5,985 bases of DNA from SIG710 sp045605745 (GCA_045605745.1 JAZUQN010000026.1:1-5985), one strand, 5' to 3'; shown: positions 1 to 5,985, counted from the first letter of the stretch. The notes: generated from the letters alone by a model not told the origin. Numbers and translations: made by a program.

Positions 1-3
1 TAT

Positions 4-42
4 AAAAAGCGGTGCAGAGCCAAAGGCTCTGGCCCGCTTTTT
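4..42 (-). terminator. Intrinsic terminator of the murJ-GT4-dxs operon
   Basis: The arms 4-21 and 25-42 pair over 18 positions around an AAA loop, with two mismatches (13/33 and 14/32). The inner stem is AGAGCC/GGCTCT and the outer stem is AAAAAGCGG/CCGCTTTTT. Read on the minus strand, the hairpin begins 2 bases past the dxs stop codon and ends in a U tract. The A tract on the other side means it could also stop transcription arriving on the plus strand, so it may work in both directions. No gene to the left is visible to test this. Confidence 0.9.
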
Positions 43-44
43 AT

Positions 45-1937
45 TTAATTTTTACATTCAGCAAAAATATCAGCAGCTGAAACACCTGCAGTTTCGAAAA
101 TATGCTCTGCTTTTTGGGGAATAACAAAGTTTTCTTCAGGCGCAAGTATCTTGTGCCTTATTCCCTCAAGCATTCCTTTTTTCATCATTTCAGAAGAAAG
201 CATTATACCCATTCCTCCTGCTTTTATCTCCTCTTCAAGGAAAACAACAAGACCTTCCGGTTTTGGAAGATAAGGGGAAACAAGCTCTGCCGTTAGATCA
301 TATGGTTTCAGCTTTTCAAGAAGCAAAATTCCACAGCTTTTCCCCTCCCCTTGAAGCATTTTCTTTGCTTCAAGTGCTTCATGAACAATTCTTCCATATG
401 TTATAATGAGAATATCAGGTTTAAGTCCGGCTTTTATATCCGATCTTAAGCCAAGCTTGTCCGGAATTCCGTCTTTATAAAAAGCATCAACTATCCTCAC
501 ATCCTCTCTTCCCGAGGCATATCTGATAGCCGCAGGTTTTCCAAGCGAAGCTGCTTCCTCGAGAGATATCTCAAGAGTACGAGCCGTTACAGGAGCATAA
601 ATGGTCATTCCTGGAATTTGTGAAAGAAAGGCAACATCAAAAATACCGTGATGAGTGGCCCCGTCTGCCGCATTAAGTCCTGCCCTGTCTATACATAGCG
701 TAACAGGAAGATACTGAAGTGCTATATCGTGAATTATATTATCATAACCTCGCTGAAGAAAGGTTGAGTAAATAGCCACAAAAGGCTTCATTCCTTCTGC
801 TGCAAGTCCCGCCGCAAAAGTCAAAGCGTGAGGCTCGGCAATACCCACATCAAAAAATCTGTCCGGGTGCTTATCTCTAAAATGAGAAAGACCTGTACCA
901 TCGCACATAGCCGCAGTGATTGCGCAGATCTCACCGTCCGAATCGGCCATTTCTGTGAGTTTTCTGCCGAATATCTGAGAAAATGTCGGTTCACTGTCCT
1001 CCGTCTTATTTCCTGAAGGCATCGAATGGTATCTGCTTGGATCCTCCTCTGCCGGTGGAAACCCTTTTCCCTTTTTGGTTTTTAGATGTATAATAACATT
1101 TTCGCCCTGTTGCTTGGCATTATAAAGCGCAGACTCAAGCTGAGAATAATCATTTCCGTCTATCGGACCTATATAATATAAACCCAGATCCTCAAAATAA
1201 TTACTCTTATACATAGCGTTTTTAAAAAATTTTTTTATCGCTACAAAAAATTTTGAAACAGGCTTTCCCAAAAGAGGAATATGTGCAAGAAAGCGTCTGG
1301 TGAGCTGCTTTGTTTTTATATATCCTCTTGCAGTTCGAAGCCTTGAAAGATTCTCCGCAAAATGCCCTATGTTCTTAGATATAGACATTTCATTTTCATT
1401 GAGAATAATTATCAGTCTAAGGCCCGGATCGCAGTTATTTAGGGCCTCATGGATCATTCCCCCCGTAAAAGCACCATCACCAACAACTGCAATAGTGAAG
1501 CGATCCTTTTCACCTCTTATCCTATCAGCCTGTGCAATTCCGATTGCCGCCGAAAGAGATGTGCTGCTGTGACCGGTGCCAAAGCAATCGTGCTCGCTTT
1601 CACTGCGTTTTTCAAAACCGCTAAGGCCACCCGGCTTTCTAAGGGTGTCAAAAGCTTCCTTTCTGCCTGTGATAATCTTGTGTATGTAGCTCTGATGCCC
1701 AACATCAAATATAATATGATCCTTTGGCGTGCTGAACACACGGTGAAGCGCTATAGAAAGCTCCACCACACCAAGGTTGGAGGCAAGATGTCCGCCGGTT
1801 TTTGATACATTCTCTATCAAAAATTCTCTGACCTCTGAGCAAAGAGCTTCCATATCACTCGCAGCTATCTTTTTCAGATCATCAGGTGAATTTATCAGGT
1901 TTAATATTCTGTATTTTGGGGTTGAATTTTCAGGCAT
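45..1937 (-). CDS. dxs: 1-deoxy-D-xylulose-5-phosphate synthase (DXS)
   Basis: A cytoplasmic, thiamin-diphosphate-dependent enzyme that condenses pyruvate with glyceraldehyde 3-phosphate to give DXP. This is the entry step of the MEP isoprenoid pathway and also feeds thiamin and pyridoxal synthesis. At 630 aa it has the normal family length and appears full. Visible motifs are GGHLASNLG (residues 48-56), DVGHQ (78-82, catalytic-type His81), FGTGHSSTS (119-127), the ThDP/Mg site opening with GDGAFTGG (153-160) and closing with NN (167-168), and GIAEPH (365-370) holding Glu368, the expected cofactor-activating acid. DRAG (417-420) and DGATHHG (425-431) follow, and a C-terminal transketolase-type domain completes the protein. 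Two differences stand out: EP replaces the more usual EQ after Glu368, and YASG replaces the common YPRG near residue 473. The ATG at 1935-1937 is preceded by AAGGGA about 9 bases upstream. It is the last gene of the operon, 6 bases after the glycosyltransferase stop. The function call is very secure. Confidence 0.97.
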   Translation of the reverse strand: MPENSTPKYRILNLINSPDDLKKIAASDMEALCSEVREFLIENVSKTGGHLASNLGVVELSIALHRVFSTPKDHIIFDVGHQSYIHKIITGRKEAFDTLRKPGGLSGFEKRSESEHDCFGTGHSSTSLSAAIGIAQADRIRGEKDRFTIAVVGDGAFTGGMIHEALNNCDPGLRLIIILNENEMSISKNIGHFAENLSRLRTARGYIKTKQLTRRFLAHIPLLGKPVSKFFVAIKKFFKNAMYKSNYFEDLGLYYIGPIDGNDYSQLESALYNAKQQGENVIIHLKTKKGKGFPPAEEDPSRYHSMPSGNKTEDSEPTFSQIFGRKLTEMADSDGEICAITAAMCDGTGLSHFRDKHPDRFFDVGIAEPHALTFAAGLAAEGMKPFVAIYSTFLQRGYDNIIHDIALQYLPVTLCIDRAGLNAADGATHHGIFDVAFLSQIPGMTIYAPVTARTLEISLEEAASLGKPAAIRYASGREDVRIVDAFYKDGIPDKLGLRSDIKAGLKPDILIITYGRIVHEALEAKKMLQGEGKSCGILLLEKLKPYDLTAELVSPYLPKPEGLVVFLEEEIKAGGMGIMLSSEMMKKGMLEGIRHKILAPEENFVIPQKAEHIFETAGVSAADIFAECKN

Positions 1938-1943
1938 AAACCA

Positions 1944-3071
1944 TTATCCCTTCGTTTTGCATTTTTTACCGTATTCGGCTTTATAGAGCTTTTCCAGCTC
2001 TCTTGTCATAACCGAAGCCGTAAATTTTTCATCAAACATCACTGCAGCAGCCCGACTCATTTTTTCTCTGAGTTCTTCATTTTCAGCAAGGGTTATCATT
2101 GCAGTTGCAAGCATTTCGCTGTTTTCTCTCTCAAAAATCAAACCGTTTACCCCGTCCTCGATCATAGCCTTGTTTCCATCACAATCAGAGACCAAAGACG
2201 GTAAAGAGAGGCTCATTCCTTCTGAAATTGCGAGGCAAGTGGTCTCGGAATGAGAGCAATTGACATTCACATCAGAAATATTCATATATGGGGTAACATC
2301 TCGGCAGAACCCGGCAAATATAACTTTGTCATCCACTTCAAGATCCTTTGCATAGCTGCGAAGACTATCCTCAAGACTTCCCTTTCCAACAATGAGAAAT
2401 CTAAAATTTTCATGTACCTTAGCCGCCTCTGCCGCCGCAGCTATAAATGTTCTGTGGTCCTTAACGCTCTCAAGTCTGGCAATTATAGTAAACACAAAAT
2501 TATCCTCATTAAGACAAAGAGCAGCTCTAAGCGAGGATTTTTCCTCTTCAGAAATCTTTTTGAGAGGCTCGGAACCATTTAAAATAATCGAAATCTTATC
2601 CTTTTTTGTTCCCTGTAAACTCAATATTTCTGCAGCTGCTTTTGCTGTTGCAATTATTCTGTCAGAATAATAATTGTTAATTGCTCCAAGCATTTGTTTG
2701 AAAGGAAAGAGTGTTTTATATTTTGCCGGCATAACAGCGCAATGATGAGTTTGAAATATAAGCGGCACTCGGCATTTTCTGGCGGCGATTCGAGCAGAAA
2801 ACGATGAATGTGTGTGGACTATATCAGGTTTTTCACGCTTAAAAATTTCTGCAAGCTCTTTGGTTGCCGCCTTTTCATAAGATACATCCCTGCCGTTTTT
2901 CATTTCAATCACTTCATATCCAAGGGAGACAACTCTTGGCACAAGGTCAGCATCTCTCGGCAAAACCACCTTGATATCAAACTCTGAACGGTTAAAATGG
3001 CGAAGGCAATTAAGCAAAAGTATGCCTGCACCGCCGATATTTGTATCGCTTAAAACATGAAGGATCTTCAT
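1944..3071 (-). CDS. Family 4 glycosyltransferase (GT-B fold), acceptor unknown
   Basis: A 375-aa retaining glycosyltransferase predicted to transfer a sugar from a nucleotide donor to an unidentified acceptor. The N-terminal Rossmann-like domain opens with MKILHVLSDTNIGGAG and its glycine-rich loop at 13-16, and continues through HTHSS (86-90). The C-terminal donor domain shows ARLESVKDH (198-206, the Arg/Lys pair that usually contacts the donor phosphates), VGKGSLED (228-235), a PYMNISDV stretch (261-268), and the EX7E signature from Glu276 to Glu284. There is no signal peptide or membrane segment, so it should act at the cytoplasmic face of the membrane. Family members make capsule, exopolysaccharide, teichoic or glycolipid sugars. 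Its place between a lipid II flippase and dxs suggests a lipid-linked envelope substrate, but that is inference. AAAGGAG lies a few bases before the ATG, inside the end of murJ, and only 1 base separates the two genes, so translational coupling is likely. Confidence 0.9.
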   Translation of the reverse strand: MKILHVLSDTNIGGAGILLLNCLRHFNRSEFDIKVVLPRDADLVPRVVSLGYEVIEMKNGRDVSYEKAATKELAEIFKREKPDIVHTHSSFSARIAARKCRVPLIFQTHHCAVMPAKYKTLFPFKQMLGAINNYYSDRIIATAKAAAEILSLQGTKKDKISIILNGSEPLKKISEEEKSSLRAALCLNEDNFVFTIIARLESVKDHRTFIAAAAEAAKVHENFRFLIVGKGSLEDSLRSYAKDLEVDDKVIFAGFCRDVTPYMNISDVNVNCSHSETTCLAISEGMSLSLPSLVSDCDGNKAMIEDGVNGLIFERENSEMLATAMITLAENEELREKMSRAAAVMFDEKFTASVMTRELEKLYKAEYGKKCKTKG

Positions 3072-3072
3072 G

Positions 3073-4611
3073 TCAATCTCTCCTTTTTGTTTTCAGTATT
3101 TTAAAGACAGTTTCTCTCACAATACTTTCACCGAAAGCAAAGCAAGCAATGAAATAGACCAACGCACAAATAATGATATTTAAAACAAGGCCTGCCGCAC
3201 CACTAAGAGCAAAAGATAAATAATACGCCAAAATTCCCATCAAATAAGCTGAGAACAGCATAATAGCTATCGAAAAGACATCCCTCATAGCCAGCAGCTT
3301 ATCACCGCCCCTATATCTCATATAAACATTCAAGGCGCAGTTGACTGCAACCGCAATTGAAGAAGACAGTGCTATTCCGGCAATACCCATTTTTTCCGAG
3401 AGAAGATAGACAAATGCAAAATTAAAAGCAATAGAAACAAGAGCTGTTATCATTGGCACAGCCGTTTTCTGCTCAGCAAAAAATTTTTTGGTGCAAACCT
3501 CGCTTATTGCATAAAAAGGCATTCCAAGAGCAAAAAAGCGAAAAGCCTCTGCAGTCATAACAGTATCAGCATATGTGAACTGATTGCGCTGATAAATAAG
3601 AGCAATAAACGGCTCGGAAAGAGCAAAAATTCCAAATGTGATCGGAAGAATTACAAGCATCAGAGCTTTTATTGAATTTCGGGTGAGCTTTTCTCCCCCT
3701 GCACTATCGCCCTCAGCCTCAGCCTTTGAAAAATAAGGGAACAGCAAATTTGTTGCAACAAAGGTGAAAACTCCTACAATTATCAGATAAAGCCTATTTG
3801 CGTACCCCATTGCAGAAATGCCGCCCTCAAACGAAGAAGCATATCGTGTATTGATTAAATTGCAAAAAGGCTGCACCCAAGAGCTTATTAAAATAGGCAG
3901 AGCCATTTTAAAAGCTTTTCTTAAATAAGGAGAGCTTAAATCAAGAGTTGGTTTAAAGCGAAAGCCTTTTCCGAGCACTGCCGGAAGCTGTATAAGTGCC
4001 TGCGCTCCCCAGCCAATAAGCATCGCAAAGGCCAATCCCCAAATGCCAAATCTGTTATTTAAAAAAACAAAATAAAGCACCATTATAAGATTTGAAACAA
4101 GGCTTATAACAGCGGGCAAAAGGAAATTTTCAAAGGATTGAAGAAGCCCAACAAAAGAAAAAGCAAGGCCTGTAAAAATAATCATAGGAAACATTATTTT
4201 TGCAAGTGAAGCCGCCATCATAGCTGTAGAATCCGGGATATCCGGGGCAAGCCAACCGACAAGCACCTCTGAAAATGCAACGCCGACAATTGCAATAATA
4301 GTTGTTATTATAAATATCAAATTTACATAGCAAACAGCAAATCCAAGAGCATCCTTTTTGCCTTTTTTTATTAGCAGCTCATTAAAAACAGGAATAAATG
4401 ACGCAGTGATAACGCCACCTATAACAAAATCAAATATTATAAGGGGCAATCTACTGGCGGTATCAAAGGCAACAGCTTCGGGTGATGTTCCATATGCTGA
4501 TGCAAGAAGAATATCACGCACCATACCAAGAGCCTTTGCCGAAAGGGTTATCAACACCATAAGGAAAGCGGTCTTTATCATCCGTCCGCTTTTTTTATCA
4601 TTTGTGTTCAT
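3073..4611 (-). CDS. murJ: MurJ/MviN-family lipid II flippase
   Basis: A polytopic membrane protein of 512 aa, matching the usual 14-helix MurJ of the MOP superfamily. It is expected to flip undecaprenyl-linked peptidoglycan precursor (lipid II) from cytoplasm to cell surface. The N-terminus shows the family pattern LGMVRD (28-33) in helix 1, then ASRLP (52-56) and ASFIPVFNELL (70-80). A second conserved block, YANRLYLI (270-277), carries Arg273 and leads into LLFPYFSKAEAEG (289-301). Helices of mostly aliphatic and aromatic residues fill the rest, and a basic tail (KTKRRD) ends it. By hand comparison with E. coli MurJ, Arg32, Asp33 and Arg273 match important residues, Lys26 replaces Arg18, and the acidic residue of the TDA motif in helix 2 appears shifted or missing. 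The start is set by AAAGGGGG ending 5 bases before the ATG. It is first in the operon, with a promoter just upstream. A flippase for another polyprenyl-linked glycan remains possible. Confidence 0.92.
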   Translation of the reverse strand: MNTNDKKSGRMIKTAFLMVLITLSAKALGMVRDILLASAYGTSPEAVAFDTASRLPLIIFDFVIGGVITASFIPVFNELLIKKGKKDALGFAVCYVNLIFIITTIIAIVGVAFSEVLVGWLAPDIPDSTAMMAASLAKIMFPMIIFTGLAFSFVGLLQSFENFLLPAVISLVSNLIMVLYFVFLNNRFGIWGLAFAMLIGWGAQALIQLPAVLGKGFRFKPTLDLSSPYLRKAFKMALPILISSWVQPFCNLINTRYASSFEGGISAMGYANRLYLIIVGVFTFVATNLLFPYFSKAEAEGDSAGGEKLTRNSIKALMLVILPITFGIFALSEPFIALIYQRNQFTYADTVMTAEAFRFFALGMPFYAISEVCTKKFFAEQKTAVPMITALVSIAFNFAFVYLLSEKMGIAGIALSSSIAVAVNCALNVYMRYRGGDKLLAMRDVFSIAIMLFSAYLMGILAYYLSFALSGAAGLVLNIIICALVYFIACFAFGESIVRETVFKILKTKRRD

Positions 4612-4616
4612 AGCAT

Positions 4617-4624
4617 CCCCCTTT
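4617..4624 (-). promoter_or_regulatory. Ribosome binding site of murJ
   Basis: On the minus strand AAAGGGGG lies 5 bases before the ATG at 4609-4611. Another ATG (4614-4616) touches the G tract and is too close to be used, so this site decides in favour of the 4611 start. Confidence 0.75.
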
Positions 4625-4643
4625 CATATAGTCATACACAATT

Positions 4644-4672
4644 ATTATAACACAATAAGCACTCAATGTAAA
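4644..4672 (-). promoter_or_regulatory. Sigma-A-type promoter of the murJ-GT4-dxs operon
   Basis: Read on the minus strand, the -35 box is TTTACA (4672-4667), followed by a 17-base spacer and a perfect TATAAT -10 box (4649-4644). TG sits one base before the -10 box, giving an extended -10. The predicted start of transcription is near 4637, about 26 bases before the murJ ATG, which leaves no room for a riboswitch. No other convincing promoter is visible before murJ, and the gene spacing downstream suggests this one serves all three genes. Confidence 0.82.
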
Positions 4673-4677
4673 GAAGT

Positions 4678-4700
4678 TTGATAAAATATTATATTATCAA
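4678..4700. repeat. AT-rich inverted repeat upstream of the -35 box (possible operator)
   Basis: Two 11-base arms (4678-4688, TTGATAAAATA, and 4690-4700, TATATTATCAA) are complementary at 10 of 11 positions around one central base. The repeat ends 5 bases upstream of the -35 box of the murJ promoter, where a regulator or an UP-element contact would be plausible. A further half-site-like TTGATATAT occurs at 4716-4724. In sequence this AT-rich such dyads also arise by chance, so a regulatory role is only a suggestion. Confidence 0.35.
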
Positions 4701-4736
4701 GTCTGTACTAGATATTTGATATATTGGATTTATGCA

Positions 4737-4773
4737 CAAAACCACCTACTACTATTCGGAACAGGTGGTTTTG
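4737..4773. repeat. Intergenic long-looped hairpin
   Basis: CAAAACCACCT (4737-4747) pairs perfectly with AGGTGGTTTTG (4763-4773), an 11-bp stem with a 15-base loop. Only four T residues follow the GC-rich part on either strand, so it is a poor intrinsic terminator. It lies between the two transcription units. It could be a small RNA structure, a remnant of a mobile element end, or incidental to a short open frame that crosses it. None of these can be chosen from the sequence alone. Confidence 0.5.
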
Positions 4774-4791
4774 GCCGTAGCTTTTGGCCAA
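4769..4791. repeat. TTTTGGCC direct repeat
   Basis: TTTTGGCC occurs at 4769-4776 and again at 4782-4789, five bases apart. Because GGCC is self-complementary, TTGGCC (4771-4776) can also pair with GGCCAA (4786-4791) as a 6-bp stem. That stem competes with the right arm of the preceding hairpin at 4771-4773, so the two structures could be alternatives. Function unknown. Confidence 0.4.
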
Positions 4792-4913
4792 TTTATAGAA
4801 TCTCAATAATTAATTAGTAGAACTCCTATAAACCATGTAAGTGTTATAAAGATTTATTTTTGACCAAATTTGCAAATATCAGGTCATAAATCAATTTATA
4901 AATAAAATAAAGC

Positions 4914-4951
4914 AAAAAAGCTGATTTGCGTTATGACAAATCAGCTTTTTG
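4914..4951 (-). terminator. Intrinsic terminator after the potD-type gene
   Basis: AAAAAGCTGATTTG (4915-4928) pairs perfectly with CAAATCAGCTTTTT (4937-4950) as a 14-bp stem with an 8-base loop (CGTTATGA). On the minus strand it begins about 20 bases after the potD-type stop codon and ends in a run of six U. It separates polyamine transport from the murJ operon. The A/T tracts on both sides would let it act in either direction. Confidence 0.9.
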
Positions 4952-4969
4952 TAGTATTCAAGTTAAAAT

Positions 4970-5985
4970 TTAATAATATCTACTGCGTTTTTTCTTGACA
5001 ATAAATGAGGATATTGCCCAAACCACAAGCATAAGTATGATTAGTATACAGCCTATATATACCCATGCGCCAAGATCACTGTCTATCTTCAGCTCTTCCC
5101 AAAGTCCGTTCACCATATTAAGTGTCTCGGTGGGCAGATTCTTATAGCAGTTTTTATCATACTCGTACTTAAAATTAAGCCCTTCTGGATAAAGAATTGC
5201 TATCCAATCCTCACCCATATATTCAGCATATTCCGGGCTGTTTGTCACCAAGGTGTTGGGGCAAGCATAGCAGATATACTCAGCATTAGCAATTGCTATC
5301 TCGCGCGAAAGCATAAAGTTGATATATTCCTCTGCCAGTTCTTTATTCTTTGAGCCCTTTGGTACACACATAGCGTCAATAAAGATATTCGTTCCCTCCT
5401 CGGGATAATAAAACAAAAGGTCCTCATTGTTTTCAGACATCGTCAAATAGTCGCCGGCATAATATGATGCAATTGCAGCTTCGCCGGATTCCATCTTGTT
5501 AAATATCTCATCCATAACATAGCTTTGAACAAGGGGTTTTTGCGCTGAAAGCGCTTCCAGCGCCTTATTCCATTCATCCCTATCTGTGGTATTTACATCT
5601 ATACCAAGACGGTACATTGCCGTTCCGAATGCATCGCGGGAATTATTATATTGCAGAATATCGCCCTTATATTTTTCATTCCACATCAGATCCCATGTTC
5701 CAACATCCTCCTCATCCACTCGTGAGGAGTTATATATGATTCCAACCATACCGTATGTATATGGCACAGTATATTCATTTGTGGGATCGTAATATGGGTT
5801 ATGAAAATCCTCCGAAATATACTCATAATTCGGAATATTCTCAAAATTCAGCTTTTCAAGCATCCCCTCATCAAGCAGACGCTTTATCATATAGTCAGAT
5901 GGAATGATCACATCATAACCTGTTGCACCGCTTTTCAGCTTTGCATACATATCTTCATTTGAGGCATATAAGTCGGAGGCCAAGC
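4970..5985 (-). CDS. potD: Polyamine (spermidine/putrescine) ABC transporter substrate-binding protein, C-terminal part, membrane-anchored
   Basis: The 3' part of a PotD-type binding protein that should capture polyamines outside the cell and pass them to a PotABC importer. The frame stays open to the window edge. A TTG at 5981-5983 is an internal leucine codon, so the true start lies outside. Numbering that leucine as 1, PotD hallmarks are SNEDMYAKL (8-16), YDVIIPSDYMI (23-33), YDPTNEYTVPYTYG (65-78), the NIFIDAM hinge region (199-205) and a CPNTLV block (241-246). The binding domain ends near residue 300. It is followed by a hydrophobic segment (about 306-329) and a basic KKKRSRYY tail, which predict one C-terminal membrane anchor with the tail inside the cell. 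E. coli PotD has no such extension. The missing N-terminus could be a lipoprotein signal or a fused PotC permease; neither can be seen. PotD is often the last gene of potABCD, which fits the terminator just downstream. The exact polyamine is uncertain. Confidence 0.88.
   Translation of the reverse strand, partial: LASDLYASNEDMYAKLKSGATGYDVIIPSDYMIKRLLDEGMLEKLNFENIPNYEYISEDFHNPYYDPTNEYTVPYTYGMVGIIYNSSRVDEEDVGTWDLMWNEKYKGDILQYNNSRDAFGTAMYRLGIDVNTTDRDEWNKALEALSAQKPLVQSYVMDEIFNKMESGEAAIASYYAGDYLTMSENNEDLLFYYPEEGTNIFIDAMCVPKGSKNKELAEEYINFMLSREIAIANAEYICYACPNTLVTNSPEYAEYMGEDWIAILYPEGLNFKYEYDKNCYKNLPTETLNMVNGLWEELKIDSDLGAWVYIGCILIILMLVVWAISSFIVKKKRSRYY

Larger units (their letters stand above)
4612..4969. 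other. Intergenic region between the potD-type gene and murJ
   Basis: About 360 very AT-rich bases with no recognisable protein gene. From the right it holds the terminator of the potD-type gene, then a stretch (about 4792-4912) with only weak dyads: TTTATAG/CTATAAA at 4792-4798 and 4826-4832, and the 10-base palindrome ATTTGCAAAT at 4868-4877. The GC-richer hairpin block (4737-4791) follows, then an AT-rich dyad, the murJ promoter and the murJ ribosome binding site. A 25-codon plus-strand frame (4732-4809) crosses the hairpin block. It has no good ribosome binding site, so it is not called as a gene. Confidence 0.7.

Noticed and set aside
1224..1236. A6T7 homopolymer run in dxs, considered as a frameshift or slippage site
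   Set aside because: The reading frame stays intact through it, encoding a Lys/Phe-rich stretch in the variable linker of DXS, and the protein is full length.
1449..1805. A 118-codon open frame on the plus strand inside dxs
   Set aside because: It lies wholly opposite the well-supported dxs coding sequence, has no recognisable domain, and has the composition expected of an antisense shadow.
4612..4643. Riboswitch or other leader in front of murJ
   Set aside because: The predicted leader is only about 26 bases, too short for a known riboswitch or T-box.
4358..4681. A 107-codon plus-strand frame opposite the start of murJ
   Set aside because: It is antisense to the conserved N-terminal helices of MurJ and runs through its promoter, with no family resemblance.
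4860..4889. Possible plus-strand promoter (TTGACC, then TCATAA)
   Set aside because: The -10 match is poor and no gene lies downstream on the plus strand before the terminator.
5981..5983. TTG as a possible start codon of the PotD-type protein
   Set aside because: The frame is open to the window edge, the residues after it already belong to the conserved N-terminal lobe, and a signal peptide must lie further upstream. It is an internal leucine codon.
1..5985. CRISPR array, defence island, insertion sequence or RNA gene
   Set aside because: No regularly spaced repeats, transposase frame, tRNA-like cloverleaf or rRNA sequence was seen on either strand.

Overview
This window looks like chromosomal DNA from an AT-rich, low-GC Gram-positive bacterium, most likely a clostridial anaerobe of the gut Oscillospiraceae/Ruminococcaceae type. 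That placement is inferred from AT-rich codon use, strong AAAGGAG/AAAGGGGG ribosome binding sites, a consensus sigma-A promoter and the style of the DXS, MurJ and PotD proteins. No rRNA, tRNA, CRISPR array or intact mobile element is visible, and all four recognisable genes lie on the minus strand.

From right to left, in the direction of transcription, the window starts inside a gene for a spermidine/putrescine-type (PotD) substrate-binding protein. Its N-terminus lies beyond base 5985. It ends in an unusual C-terminal membrane segment and is followed at once by a strong stem-loop terminator (about 4914-4951). An intergenic stretch of about 360 bases (4612-4969) follows. It holds that terminator, a long-looped hairpin with a TTTTGGCC direct repeat, an AT-rich dyad, and a near-consensus promoter (4644-4672) pointing leftward.

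That promoter drives a tightly packed three-gene unit: a MurJ/MviN-family lipid II flippase (3073-4611), a family-4 glycosyltransferase (1944-3071, 1 base after murJ) and dxs, 1-deoxy-D-xylulose-5-phosphate synthase (45-1937, 6 bases after the glycosyltransferase gene). A bidirectional-looking hairpin terminator (4-42) follows the dxs stop codon directly. Promoter, three genes and terminator are all visible, so this appears to be a complete operon.

The shared theme is lipid-linked envelope synthesis. Dxs makes the first committed precursor of the MEP pathway and hence of undecaprenyl phosphate. MurJ moves the undecaprenyl-linked peptidoglycan precursor across the membrane. The glycosyltransferase could add a sugar to a lipid-linked or surface glycan, but its substrate cannot be read from the sequence. 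The upstream polyamine-uptake gene belongs to a separate transcription unit. Most of the window is ordinary housekeeping sequence. The points worth a second look are the placement of dxs, the membrane-anchored PotD, a few substitutions at normally conserved residues, and the structured intergenic region.
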